Source of the DNA: Vibrio metschnikovii CIP 69.14
GTDB lineage: Bacteria; Pseudomonadota; Gammaproteobacteria; Enterobacterales; Vibrionaceae
Direction of reading: 5' to 3'
Assembly: GCF_000176155.1 (NCBI RefSeq)
Contig: NZ_ACZO01000006.1
Location: 1 to 64,000, forward strand
DNA: 64,000 nt
The notes under the pieces are model-generated. The model was not told the origin of the DNA and ran no database searches. It saw only the letters and a list, made by a program, of their open reading frames with translations. The position numbers and the translations under genes are program-made. Shown piece after piece: positions 1 to 9,193 of the stretch; positions within the stretch are counted from its first letter, which is position 1; the number at the start of each line of letters is the position of its first letter.

Positions 1-1221
<1,221 letters not shown>

Positions 1222-1306
1222 ACAACACCCAAGGGGTTTTGGTGGACTCAAAGAAGTGCATTGAATGTGTGAGAACAAAAAAACAGCTTTCCGAATTAAC
1301 CAAATT

Positions 1307-1425
1307 TGCTTGGCGACCATAGCGTTTTGGACCCACCTGATCCCATGCCGAACTCAGAAGTGAAACGAAACAGCGTCGATGGTAGTGTGGGGTCTCCCCA
1401 TGTGAGAGTAGAACATCGCCAGGCT
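1307..1425 (+). rRNA. rrf: 5S ribosomal RNA
   Basis: About 119 nt beginning TGCTTGGCGACC and ending CGCCAGGC, which pair with each other as helix I. The interior carries the conserved CCGAACTCAGAAGTGAAACG loop. It lies 85 nt after the end of 23S, as expected for an rrn operon, and is followed by tRNA-Asp. Confidence 0.97.
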
Positions 1426-1510
1426 TTAATCGTGGTTTTTAGACTTAAGGTCTGAAGACACAAACTCAATAAAGCAGCCAATCAGACTTTATCGAGTAAC
1501 AAGACAATGT

Positions 1511-1587
1511 GGAGCGGTAGTTCAGTTGGTTAGAATACCGGCCTGTCACGCCGGGGGTCGCGGGTTCGAGTCCCGTCCGCTCCGCCA
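1511..1587 (+). tRNA. tRNA-Asp (GTC)
   Basis: A 77-nt cloverleaf with acceptor stem GGAGCGG/CCGCTCC, anticodon loop CTGTCAC giving anticodon GTC, T-loop GGTTCGAGTCC, and an encoded CCA end at 1585-1587. It belongs to the distal part of the rRNA operon. Confidence 0.98.
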
Positions 1588-1636
1588 CTGATAAAGAGCT
1601 TTGCTAAACAGCAAGGCTTTAGCTGTAAGATTATTT

Positions 1637-1713
1637 AGGGGTGTAGCTCCAATTGGTAGAGCAGCGGATTCCAAATCCGCGTGTTGGGAGTTCGAATCTC
1701 TCCACCCCTGCCA
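1637..1713 (+). tRNA. tRNA-Trp (CCA)
   Basis: A 77-nt cloverleaf with acceptor stem AGGGGTG/CACCCCT, anticodon loop with CCA at about 1671-1673, T-loop GAGTTCGAATC and an encoded CCA end. It is 49 nt after tRNA-Asp and directly before the operon terminator, so it is cotranscribed with the rRNAs. Confidence 0.98.
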
Positions 1714-1719
1714 GATACA

Positions 1720-1752
1720 AAAGGTCTTAGTCGTTTGACTAAGACCTTTTTT
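1720..1752 (+). terminator. rrn operon terminator
   Basis: A 13-bp perfect stem (AAAGGTCTTAGTC and its complement, loop GTTT) merges into a T run ending at 1752. It lies 7 nt after tRNA-Trp and ends the rRNA/tRNA transcript. Confidence 0.9.
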
Positions 1753-1778
1753 GATCTAGGTACAATGTTTTTAAGTTC

Positions 1779-1836
1779 GGTAGCTTCCAAAGCAGCGGAT
1801 CCCGCTAATCGCCAAAAGATGCGTGTGTTGGGTGTT
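1779..1836 (+). pseudogene. Degenerate tRNA-Trp-like remnant
   Basis: Three blocks lie in the same order as in the intact tRNA-Trp at 1637: GGTAGCTTCCAA (1779-1790, cf. GTAGCTCCAA), AGCAGCGGAT (1791-1800, identical) and GCGTGTGTTGGGTGTT (1821-1836, cf. GCGTGTTGGGAGTT). The acceptor stem and T-arm are lost and the anticodon region is altered, so no functional tRNA can fold. It is probably a decayed duplicate of the last tRNA of the operon; chance similarity is less likely but not excluded. Confidence 0.5.
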
Positions 1837-1850
1837 AATAGCAAATCGTA

Positions 1851-1884
1851 AGCCTTAATAGCAATGTTAAGGCTTTTTTATTTT
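1851..1884 (+). terminator. Second terminator behind the rrn operon
   Basis: Stem AGCCTTAA (1851-1858) and TTAAGGCT (1867-1874) with an 8-nt loop, followed by TTTTTATTTT. It lies just after the tRNA-like remnant, as if it once ended a longer tRNA array. Confidence 0.75.
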
Positions 1885-2035
1885 CGGTTATTTACTTATT
1901 CGACGACAAAGGTGGATACATGAAAGTCGAAAGTAATCCATATCCTTTCTTTTTATTTAACAGTGGTAAATGATTGGTAGTCTATCGAAGTTCAATTTAT
2001 AAGCTGTTATGATAAATAACAAAAAGGAGTAAGTC

Positions 2036-2368
2036 ATGCCACATATTCGATTTCGAGCATTAGAACCGCAAACAGTCCAAGCTTTGTCAACGACATTGAT
2101 TCACGAGTTACAGCCTCTAATCAACGCTCCTCGTGAGGACTTCACCTTTGAATATATCTACAGTACCTTCTTCTTTGATGGGGCTGTCAGTCAGGCTTAT
2201 CCTTTCGTTGAAGTACTCTGGTTTGATAGAGGACAAAATGTTCAAGACCAAGTCGCATCGGTAATTACCGATCAAGTGCGTCAAGTCTTGAGTAGTCAAG
2301 TTGACGTTGCAGTGATATTTACCGCATTAAAACCGAATCACTATTATGATAATGCTCAGCATTATTAA
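2036..2368 (+). CDS. DUF1904 family protein
   Basis: A 110-residue cytosolic protein with no signal peptide or membrane segment. It begins MPHIRFRALEP and has the pattern of the DUF1904 family, small proteins thought to adopt a tautomerase/MIF-like fold; the N-terminal proline after Met fits the tautomerase superfamily, where Pro-1 can act as a base. The actual reaction is unknown. A strong ribosome site (AAGGAG, 2024-2029) fixes the start. It is 9 nt upstream of nfsA and very probably cotranscribed with it. The family call is from sequence memory; the enzymatic suggestion is inference. Confidence 0.8.
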   Translation: MPHIRFRALEPQTVQALSTTLIHELQPLINAPREDFTFEYIYSTFFFDGAVSQAYPFVEVLWFDRGQNVQDQVASVITDQVRQVLSSQVDVAVIFTALKPNHYYDNAQHY

Positions 2369-2377
2369 GAGGCGTTC

Positions 2378-3100
2378 ATGAATCAAGTTATTGATACTAT
2401 TACCTCACATCGTTCTATCCGTGCTTTTAAAGATCAACCAATCAGTAAAATACAGTTGGATGCCATTATTGCATCGGGTATCGCTGCCTCTTCTTCGAGT
2501 TTATTGCAAGCGGTATCCATTATACGCGTTACTGAACAAGAGAAGCGCCTTAAACTGGCTGAACTTGCTGGTAACCAACCTTATGTCGCTAGCGCCGCCG
2601 AATTTTTAGTATTTTGTATTGATTATCAACGTCATTACACGCTTGATAATAACGTGCATCCAGAATTTATGGAGCTGACCCTGATCGGGGCTATTGATGC
2701 GGGCATTATGGCGCAAAATTGTTTGCTAGCAGCAGAATCGTTGCAATTAGGTGGTGTTTACATCGGGGGATTAAGAAATTCGCCTTATGAGGTTGATCAA
2801 TTATTAGAGTTACCCCCTTATTGTGCAGTGCTTTTTGGCTTGTGTTTAGGTCATCCGGATCAACACCCGCAATTAAAGCCAAGATTAAGTCCAGAAGTGA
2901 TCGTACATGAAAATGCTTATCAGCCTTTGGAGGTCGGGTATGTTAAACAGTACGATCAAATTATGCTTGATTACTATCAAACTCGTTCAAGCAATAGTAA
3001 GCAACAAGGTTGGTCTGAGCAAACTTGTAATAAATTAGCTCAGGAATCTAGGCCTTATATGCAGGACTATTTTCATTGTAAGGGGTTGGCTAAAAAGTGA
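2378..3100 (+). CDS. nfsA: NfsA-type oxygen-insensitive NADPH nitroreductase
   Basis: A 240-residue FMN-dependent flavoprotein of the nitroreductase family, the same length as E. coli NfsA. Such enzymes reduce nitroaromatics and quinones by two electrons using NADPH. The N-terminal HRSIRAFKDQPI segment is the FMN-phosphate-binding signature; ASSSSLLQAVSI, GIMAQNCLLAAESLQLGGVYIGG and the LFGLCLGHP segment complete the fold. The basic C-terminal region is where NfsA proteins bind NADPH. It follows the DUF1904 gene by 9 nt and faces ampG, with a hairpin between. The NfsA subgroup is well supported; the physiological substrate is not known from sequence. Confidence 0.9.
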   Translation: MNQVIDTITSHRSIRAFKDQPISKIQLDAIIASGIAASSSSLLQAVSIIRVTEQEKRLKLAELAGNQPYVASAAEFLVFCIDYQRHYTLDNNVHPEFMELTLIGAIDAGIMAQNCLLAAESLQLGGVYIGGLRNSPYEVDQLLELPPYCAVLFGLCLGHPDQHPQLKPRLSPEVIVHENAYQPLEVGYVKQYDQIMLDYYQTRSSNSKQQGWSEQTCNKLAQESRPYMQDYFHCKGLAKK

Positions 3101-3147
3101 ATACCATAATATCACTCATTACTGCGCTATTGTAAAACACATCGCTA

Positions 3148-3190
3148 ATTGCTCCCTCTAGAAGCTTATATTCTAAGGGAGCCAATTTTA
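3148..3190. terminator. Hairpin between convergent nfsA and ampG
   Basis: GCTCCCT (3151-3157) pairs with AGGGAGC (3176-3182), extended by ATT/AAT with one bulge, and is followed on the plus strand by AATTTTAT. It lies in the 90-nt gap between the two convergent stops and may serve both directions. The T run is weak. Confidence 0.5.
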
Positions 3191-4591
3191 TCACTTGCTT
3201 TGTTTCTCTGAGCGATTGAGTGAATCAAGTTCTGATAATTGATGCTTTCTTGCCGTGTTGAGCATGTTGTTAAAATAATGACGTAATGAATACAGCATGA
3301 GTAGACTGGGTACGACCATAACTGCAGTTAATACGAAAAACAGTGACCAATTATCAAGATAATCAGCAACTTGACCGCTAAATGAAGCAAGCGTTGTACG
3401 ACCAAAATTGCCCAGTGATGCTAGTAAAGCATATTGAGTAGCGGAAAAAGCTTGCCCTGTCATTACCGTTAAGAAAGAAACGAAAGCCACAGTAGAAAAA
3501 GCGGTAGTAAAGTTATCAACAACAATCGTAGCGAGCAGAAGATGTTCATTCGGGCCGACTTGAGCAATCCAAGAGAACATAAGATTACTTGCCGACATCG
3601 CTATTCCGCCGATCATTAATCCTTTAATAATGCCAAATCTTACGTTGAACATGCTACCGACAAACGTAAATAGCATAGTTAATCCCCAACCAATCAACTT
3701 AGAGTAGTATCCGATTTGTTCATTGGTGAATCCGATATCTTTATAAAAAGCAATCGACATCCTGCCCAGAAATGCTTCTCCAATTTTGAACAGAAAGACA
3801 AACAGTAATAGAGTGATCGCCACTCGAGTTCCGTTTTGGCGGAAAAAATCAATGAAGGGCTCAAATAATGTCACGGTGAGCCATGTCGCGGCTTTAGATT
3901 GAATGACTTCACCGTGTCGTAACTCAGCTTGTTGTTGTAATCGATCTCGATGAGACGTTGGTTCGCCGACAAATAAGGTGAACAGCATTAACAATAATAC
4001 GATTGCCGCCATCCCGTAATAGACTTGGTTCCAACCCACACTATCGGCATTAATAAAAGCAAAGTATCCGGGTAGAGAATATCCAGTCCACCATCCAATA
4101 ACCGCCATTGCTGAAGCTTGAGGCAACTTTGATTGTTCTGATTTAGGAAAGGTGTCAATGCGAAAAGCATCAATGGCAATATCTTGTGTCGCTGATGCGG
4201 TAGCGATAGCAAGAGCAAACATTGATGTTAAAATGAGATTTGTCGCTGGATTAACCCCTGCGATCAGTAATGTAAAGATAAAAACAAGGAGCTGGCAAAA
4301 CAATATCCAGCTTCGTCTTTGTCCTAGTCTTTTATATAAGAAGGGGATTTTTACTCGATCGACTAAAGGTGCCCAAAGAAAATTAATGGCATAGACGGAA
4401 AATACGCTACCAAAGTATCCGATAGCGGCTAGAGATAAGCCCGCATCTTTAAGCCATCCAGACATATTTGAACCGATCAATACCCAAGGGAAACCACTTG
4501 AGCAACCAAGTAGAAATACCCATAAAAGGCGACGATCAAGATAACTTTTAATGGTTTGTGACCAAGTAAGATATTGAGTTCCGCTCGGCAT
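3191..4591 (-). CDS. ampG: AmpG-family muropeptide permease
   Basis: A 466-residue inner-membrane protein with about 12-14 hydrophobic segments, of the major facilitator superfamily AmpG branch. AmpG imports GlcNAc-anhydroMurNAc peptides released during cell-wall turnover and so feeds peptidoglycan recycling and, in species with AmpR, beta-lactamase induction. Diagnostic parts are the N-terminal LGCSSGFPWVLIGSNMSGWLK, the LGQRRSW loop after the second helices, and DIAIDAFRID in helix 4. It is the last gene of a leftward group rlmG-yajG-cyclophilin-ampG. In E. coli yajG and ampG are also adjacent, which supports the assignment. Confidence 0.92.
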   Translation of the reverse strand: MPSGTQYLTWSQTIKSYLDRRLLWVFLLGCSSGFPWVLIGSNMSGWLKDAGLSLAAIGYFGSVFSVYAINFLWAPLVDRVKIPFLYKRLGQRRSWILFCQLLVFIFTLLIAGVNPATNLILTSMFALAIATASATQDIAIDAFRIDTFPKSEQSKLPQASAMAVIGWWTGYSLPGYFAFINADSVGWNQVYYGMAAIVLLLMLFTLFVGEPTSHRDRLQQQAELRHGEVIQSKAATWLTVTLFEPFIDFFRQNGTRVAITLLLFVFLFKIGEAFLGRMSIAFYKDIGFTNEQIGYYSKLIGWGLTMLFTFVGSMFNVRFGIIKGLMIGGIAMSASNLMFSWIAQVGPNEHLLLATIVVDNFTTAFSTVAFVSFLTVMTGQAFSATQYALLASLGNFGRTTLASFSGQVADYLDNWSLFFVLTAVMVVPSLLMLYSLRHYFNNMLNTARKHQLSELDSLNRSEKQSK

Positions 4592-4610
4592 GAGCCTTAT
4601 CCTTACAGAG

Positions 4611-4638
4611 TTCCCCCTAACTTAAAAGTTAGGGGGAA
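4611..4638. other. Intercistronic hairpin upstream of ampG
   Basis: Perfect inverted repeat TTCCCCCTAACTT (4611-4623) and AAGTTAGGGGGAA (4626-4638). There is no T run on either side, so it is not a standard terminator. It lies between the cyclophilin stop and the ampG start and could stabilise the upstream mRNA or reduce transcription into ampG. Confidence 0.6.
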
Positions 4639-4642
4639 GAGA

Positions 4643-5194
4643 TTAATCAATAATGACTGTCACATTAGTAATGACGATTGGGGTAATAGGGACATCATTC
4701 AGATGACCTATCGTTCGAGTTGGTTGCTTGGCCATCATTTGGATAGTTTCAAAGCCACTGATCACTTTACCAAAAACGGCATAGCCTTCTTGACGTTGGG
4801 TAGGATTTAAAAATTGATTATCAGCAAGGTTAATAAAAAATTGTCGTGTGGCAGAATTTGGGTTAGCAGTTCTTGCCATGGCAATTGTTGCCGTATCATT
4901 GCGTAGTCCATTACGAGCTTCATTGACAATCGGAGGGTTGGTTTTTAATGGTTCCAATTTGGCGTCAAAGCCTCCACCTTGAGCCATGAACCCTGGGATT
5001 ACTCGATGGAATTGACTGCCGATATAACTACCATCTTGCACATAGTGTAAAAAATTTTCACTGGTAATTGGTGCTAATTGTGAATCGAGCTCGACGATGA
5101 AATCACCGATAGAGGTCTCAAATTTAACCTGTGGTTGTGCCCATACAGTAATGCTGAACATCGTTAGGATGGCGGCGGCTATTTTTTTAACCAT
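4643..5194 (-). CDS. Periplasmic peptidyl-prolyl isomerase, cyclophilin type
   Basis: A 183-residue cyclophilin with a signal peptide (MVKKIAAAILTMFSITVWA, cleavage after A19). It catalyses cis-trans isomerisation of X-Pro bonds in the periplasm. Visible core motifs are FHRVIPGFMAQGG (residues 62-74, with the catalytic Arg) and ATRQFFINLADN. It is closest in layout to PpiA (190 aa, periplasmic) rather than the cytosolic PpiB. The start overlaps the end of yajG by 8 nt, so translation is probably coupled. The neighbouring genes concern cell-envelope functions, which fits a periplasmic folding role. Confidence 0.88.
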   Translation of the reverse strand: MVKKIAAAILTMFSITVWAQPQVKFETSIGDFIVELDSQLAPITSENFLHYVQDGSYIGSQFHRVIPGFMAQGGGFDAKLEPLKTNPPIVNEARNGLRNDTATIAMARTANPNSATRQFFINLADNQFLNPTQRQEGYAVFGKVISGFETIQMMAKQPTRTIGHLNDVPITPIVITNVTVIID

Positions 5195-5762
5195 TGAAAC
5201 GATCCTTCATATAGCTTTGTAACTCGCTATCGTTAGCAATTTCTTTTAGTACTAAATTAACGACATCATTGAATACTCTTTCAATGTCTTGATTTGACGC
5301 ACTTAAAGCGGCGCTGCGTTTAGCGGTACCATTATAACTTTTTACTAGCTTACCTTTAGGCGTCTCGGCGGTTAACTCCAGAGTGACACTGGCGTTCATT
5401 TCATGCGAGGTAATTGAGTGTTTGACAGTAACTAACGCCTCTTGAATTTCTAACGCCAGATTGTTTTCACTATTCACCGTTAAACGGAAACCTTGCGAAG
5501 CAAACTGTTCAGCTAAAGCATTTTCTAAGGTAATACGTACATTTTGTTTCGTATGCACAGGCTCAATATGATTACGTCCGCTGTCGACTAATGCCACATA
5601 CTGCGCAGAACGAACATCTTTGCTGACTAAGGTAAAGCTGATATTGTTAACAATATTGCTACTGCTTAATACTGCTTGAGGCATAAAGTTAATTTGCTCT
5701 TGCTTTGGTGCGGCACAAGCGGTTAAGAGTGCAATTGAGGCGGCGATAACCAATTTCTTCAT
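5187..5762 (-). CDS. yajG: YajG family lipoprotein
   Basis: A 191-residue lipoprotein: the signal sequence MKKLVIAASIALLTACAAP ends in the lipobox LTAC, with Cys-17 the lipidated residue. The mature part matches the YajG family (DUF/COG3056), an envelope lipoprotein of unknown function that sits next to ampG in enterobacteria and vibrios. I chose ATG at 5762 because AAGGA lies 8 nt upstream; a TTG two codons earlier is in frame but poorly placed. The residue after Cys is Ala, which does not signal inner-membrane retention, so an outer-membrane location is likely. Confidence 0.85.
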   Translation of the reverse strand: MKKLVIAASIALLTACAAPKQEQINFMPQAVLSSSNIVNNISFTLVSKDVRSAQYVALVDSGRNHIEPVHTKQNVRITLENALAEQFASQGFRLTVNSENNLALEIQEALVTVKHSITSHEMNASVTLELTAETPKGKLVKSYNGTAKRSAALSASNQDIERVFNDVVNLVLKEIANDSELQSYMKDRFNG

Positions 5763-5795
5763 GATCAAATCCTTTGCTGTAGTGAACGGTAATAT

Positions 5796-6929
5796 TTATG
5801 ACTTAATAGCCTGTAAGATAACAAATTTTGCGTTACTAGCGATAGTTTTCACCTGCGTATTACCAAATAGTCGTTTTAACTTGATATCGTAACCGAGGTG
5901 ACGATTACCAATCACTAACAACTTACCCTGTTTAGAAAGAACACGCTTAGCATCACAAAACATCTGCCATGCAATATGATCAGTGATGGCTTGTTGCTGA
6001 TGGAACGGTGGATTGCAAACGATAAACATTGTGCTGTGATCGGGAAAGCCATCTAAACAATTATTCGTCAAACATTCAAAACGATGCTGTGATGATAAAT
6101 TTTTCTCAAGATTTCGTTTCGCTGACTCCACCGCCATAAAGCTTTCATCAACAGAGATTATTTTGGCTTGCGGGTTCAGTTGCCCGAGTTTGACCGATAA
6201 AACGCCATTGCCGCATCCTAAATCAATAATACTCTCTAAGGTGTCATCTTGAGGTAAATAATCTAAGAGTAAACGCGCACCTTGATCCAAACGTTCAGCA
6301 GAGTAGACATTAGGCAGATTAGTTAATTCAATCGTTTTATCATCAATGCTCCAGCAAATACTTTCTTCAATCGAGGGAATGGGCTGAACATCGGGCTGAG
6401 AAAAGACGAGACGATGTTTTTTCCACGCCAAAGAAGTCTGTGTTTGACCTAAATATTGTTCAAAAAGTTGTAATGTTGAGGTATGAATTTCTTTTGCTTT
6501 ATTGACGGCTATCACAGGGCAATCAGCGGGTAAAGAGGCTCTTAATTGGCTCAATTGCCAAATTAAATGGCGGTTATTACGGGGAATTTGCATCAATACA
6601 AGGTCGATGTTATCCGGGAGCGATGCCATCGTATTATCGAGATGAATAGCGGGACAACCATTGGCTTGTAAATTCGCTATCGTAGCTTGTTGGGCAATAA
6701 ATGAATCACTCAACATAGTGATTTGATGTTCGAAAGATAAATAGCAGCTGAGTGCACCGAAATGATCATTCAGAACAAGAATATGCCGATTAGGTTGTAG
6801 ATTGAGCGTCTTAAGATGAGAGATCAAATACTCATCACCCGCATCCCAAGCTTGTAATGTTTCATTACTGCGAATGGGAAATCGATGAAGCGTTAAAGTT
6901 CGGTTATCCAAGGTTAATTCTGTTTTCAT
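5796..6929 (-). CDS. rlmG: 23S rRNA (guanine-1835-N2)-methyltransferase RlmG
   Basis: A 377-residue protein, the length of E. coli RlmG (378). It methylates the exocyclic amine of G1835 in 23S rRNA using S-adenosylmethionine. The N-terminal half is a degenerate methyltransferase-like domain (LQAWDAGDEYL near 25-35, LNDHFGALSCYLS near 53-65); the C-terminal half is the catalytic domain with the SAM-binding DLGCGNG (236-242) and the catalytic NPPF (306-309). RsmC is a related alternative, but the N-terminal sequence and the length favour RlmG. It is first of the leftward rlmG-yajG-cyclophilin-ampG group and divergent from bolA. Confidence 0.92.
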   Translation of the reverse strand: MKTELTLDNRTLTLHRFPIRSNETLQAWDAGDEYLISHLKTLNLQPNRHILVLNDHFGALSCYLSFEHQITMLSDSFIAQQATIANLQANGCPAIHLDNTMASLPDNIDLVLMQIPRNNRHLIWQLSQLRASLPADCPVIAVNKAKEIHTSTLQLFEQYLGQTQTSLAWKKHRLVFSQPDVQPIPSIEESICWSIDDKTIELTNLPNVYSAERLDQGARLLLDYLPQDDTLESIIDLGCGNGVLSVKLGQLNPQAKIISVDESFMAVESAKRNLEKNLSSQHRFECLTNNCLDGFPDHSTMFIVCNPPFHQQQAITDHIAWQMFCDAKRVLSKQGKLLVIGNRHLGYDIKLKRLFGNTQVKTIASNAKFVILQAIKS

Positions 6930-7076
6930 CTTGTTCGTTAACTATCGATTAAAGAAAGGCAACAACATTGTCTCAAATGGAGAGGGAACAAGAAACCAAA
7001 ACCTTTTCCTTCTCATTAAGCAAGAGTAGAATCGCAGCATCATATAAATGAGACATTGTGTCGTTGAGGACTCATC

Positions 7077-7397
7077 ATGCTTCAAGAAACCATCGAAATG
7101 AAATTACAGCAGGCTTTTCAACCAGAGCATTTACAAGTGCTGAATGAAAGCTATATGCATAATGTCCCTGCCGGTTCAGAAAGCCACTTTAAAGTCATTA
7201 TTGTTAGCGACACTTTTGTCGAACAGCGCTTAATTACTCGTCATCGACAAGTTAATCAAGTGTTAAAAGATGAGCTTGCTCACTCTATCCATGCATTGGC
7301 TATTCATACTTACACGCCTCAAGAATGGAACCAATTGCAAGGTGAGGCTCCTGATAGCCCTATGTGTATGGGTGGTTCTAAAAATGAACTTAAATAA
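7077..7397 (+). CDS. bolA: BolA family protein
   Basis: A 106-residue BolA/IbaG-fold protein. BolA proteins act with monothiol glutaredoxins in iron-sulfur cluster handling, and E. coli BolA also behaves as a stress-phase DNA-binding regulator of morphology genes. The family core is [19 protein letters not shown] followed by [16 protein letters not shown] and [13 protein letters not shown]; the class II-specific conserved His lies in this last part. GAGGA at 7068-7072 precedes the ATG. In E. coli bolA is next to yajG-ampG, and the same neighbourhood is kept here, though bolA is divergent from rlmG. Confidence 0.93.
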   Translation: MLQETIEMKLQQAFQPEHLQVLNESYMHNVPAGSESHFKVIIVSDTFVEQRLITRHRQVNQVLKDELAHSIHALAIHTYTPQEWNQLQGEAPDSPMCMGGSKNELK

Positions 7398-7697
7398 GTG
7401 AGTGATCGCCGTTATCAGCCTTTGCGTATTGTATTGTTAAGCAGACCATGGTGGTGCATTTTCCCTACCAATAATCAAATAATTCTGCTCGTAAGTTAAC
7501 TGACTAAGGTTAACTGTGCGATAGGTCATATTTATGATTATTTATCATTCCTTGCTGGCTATTTCTTGATAAATAAAGCGAATGAAGCGGGGATTGGTCA
7601 TGGCATCCAGTTCCTAAAAGATGCTAAACTATTGCACCTGACAAATCTCATTACAGACTGGTAATCGGATTTTAAGAAGGATGTTGCGGTTTTGGCA

Positions 7698-7727
7698 TTG
7701 ACAATAGCCAAAAACGGACACTATCAA
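7698..7727 (+). promoter_or_regulatory. Candidate nqr operon promoter in a 450-nt gap
   Basis: TTGACA (7698-7703) matches the -35 consensus fully; 18 nt later TATCAA (7722-7727) is a 4/6 match to -10. A start near 7735 would give a leader of roughly 110 nt before nqrA. The rest of the 7398-7847 gap is AT-rich and holds no supported gene. No regulator site could be assigned with confidence. Confidence 0.45.
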
Positions 7728-7847
7728 TGTCGTGTCTAGAGAGCGTTAGATCGTGTTGACTGGCATGTAAGTCAATTAGCCTGTCTCGTTCTCGATTTTA
7801 CGCAATGAAAGAATCTTTTTCCCAATAAAAAAGTAGTGCAAGTGCGT

Positions 7848-9188
7848 ATGATTACAATAAAAAAGGGTTTGGACCTTCCCATTGCTGGAGCTCCTTCCCA
7901 GGTGATTCATGATGGCAAAGCCATCACCAAAGTCGCCTTGCTTGGCGAAGAGTACGTGAGTATGCGTCCAACGATGCATGTTCGCGTGGGTGATGAAGTG
8001 AAAAAAGCACAAGTTCTTTTTGAAGATAAGAAGAACCCAGGTGTCGTTTTTACTTCTCCTGTTTGTGGCAAAGTTGTTGAAGTTAATCGTGGTGCTAAGC
8101 GAGTCCTTCAGTCCGTTGTGATTGAAAAGATGGGCGATGAGCAAATCACCTTCAATAAATTTGACGCGAGCCAGTTAGCGAGTTTAGACCGCGCAGCGGT
8201 GACCTCTCAACTTGTCGACTCTGGATTGTGGACAGCCCTACGAACTCGTCCGTTCAGCAAGGTACCAGCCATTAATTCTCACACTAAAGCGATCTTCGTT
8301 ACGGCCATGGATACCAATCCATTAGCCGCAGAGCCAAGTGTCATCATTAATGAGCAGCCAGAGGCGTTCACTGCAGGTCTAGACGTGCTTTCAGTACTCA
8401 CTGAAGATAAAGTCTATGTTTGTAAATCGAACGTAAGCTTGCCTCGTTCAGCTCAACAGAATGTGCATGAGCATGTTTTTGATGGCCCACATCCAGCTGG
8501 CTTAGTCGGGACGCACATGCATTTCTTGTATCCTGTTAATGCGCAAAATGTGGCATGGAACATCGATTATCAAGACGTAATTGCTATTGGTAAGCTGTTT
8601 TTAACCGGTGAACTGTACAATGAACGAGTGATTTCATTGGCGGGTCCAGTGGTGAATAATCCACGTTTGCTACGTACCGTAATGGGCGCAAGTTTGGATG
8701 AGCTAACTCATAGTGAATTAATGCAAGGCGATGTACGAGTAATATCAGGCTCCGTATTGTCTGGTACAAAGGCTTCTGGTCCCCATGCTTACCTTGGTCG
8801 TTATCATAAGCAAGTCTCCGTATTGCGTGAAGGCCGAGAAAAAGAACTGTTTGGTTGGGCGATGCCGGGTAAAAACCGCTTCTCTGTGACACGAGCATTC
8901 TTAGGTCATTTCTTTAAAGGTCAGTTGTTTAATATGACTACTACCACCAATGGTAGTGATAGAGCAATGGTTCCTATTGGCAACTATGAAAAAGTCATGC
9001 CGCTCGATATGGAACCAACATTGCTACTGCGCGATTTGTGTGCGGGTGATACCGATAACGCTCAGCGTTTAGGGGCTCTTGAGTTAGACGAAGAAGATCT
9101 CGCGCTGTGCACCTTTGTATGTCCAGGCAAGTATGAATATGGCGCCTTGCTGCGCGAGTGCCTCGACAAGATTGAGAAGGAAGGGTAA
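7848..9188 (+). CDS. nqrA: Na+-translocating NADH:quinone reductase subunit A
   Basis: NqrA, 446 residues, a peripheral cytoplasmic subunit of the Na+-NQR complex, the respiratory enzyme that oxidises NADH, reduces ubiquinone and pumps sodium out. The start [14 protein letters not shown] at 7848 agrees with the known N-terminus of the family; a GTG four codons upstream is unlikely. Other conserved stretches are [12 protein letters not shown] near the N-terminus and [10 protein letters not shown] near the C-terminus. It is the first of six contiguous genes, 5 nt before nqrB. Confidence 0.98.
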   Translation: MITIKKGLDLPIAGAPSQVIHDGKAITKVALLGEEYVSMRPTMHVRVGDEVKKAQVLFEDKKNPGVVFTSPVCGKVVEVNRGAKRVLQSVVIEKMGDEQITFNKFDASQLASLDRAAVTSQLVDSGLWTALRTRPFSKVPAINSHTKAIFVTAMDTNPLAAEPSVIINEQPEAFTAGLDVLSVLTEDKVYVCKSNVSLPRSAQQNVHEHVFDGPHPAGLVGTHMHFLYPVNAQNVAWNIDYQDVIAIGKLFLTGELYNERVISLAGPVVNNPRLLRTVMGASLDELTHSELMQGDVRVISGSVLSGTKASGPHAYLGRYHKQVSVLREGREKELFGWAMPGKNRFSVTRAFLGHFFKGQLFNMTTTTNGSDRAMVPIGNYEKVMPLDMEPTLLLRDLCAGDTDNAQRLGALELDEEDLALCTFVCPGKYEYGALLRECLDKIEKEG

Positions 9189-9193
9189 TTTTC

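Noticed and set aside
1635..1844. 69-codon minus-strand frame over tRNA-Trp
   Set aside because: It is antisense to the tRNA, the terminator and the tRNA remnant; such frames are common database artefacts.
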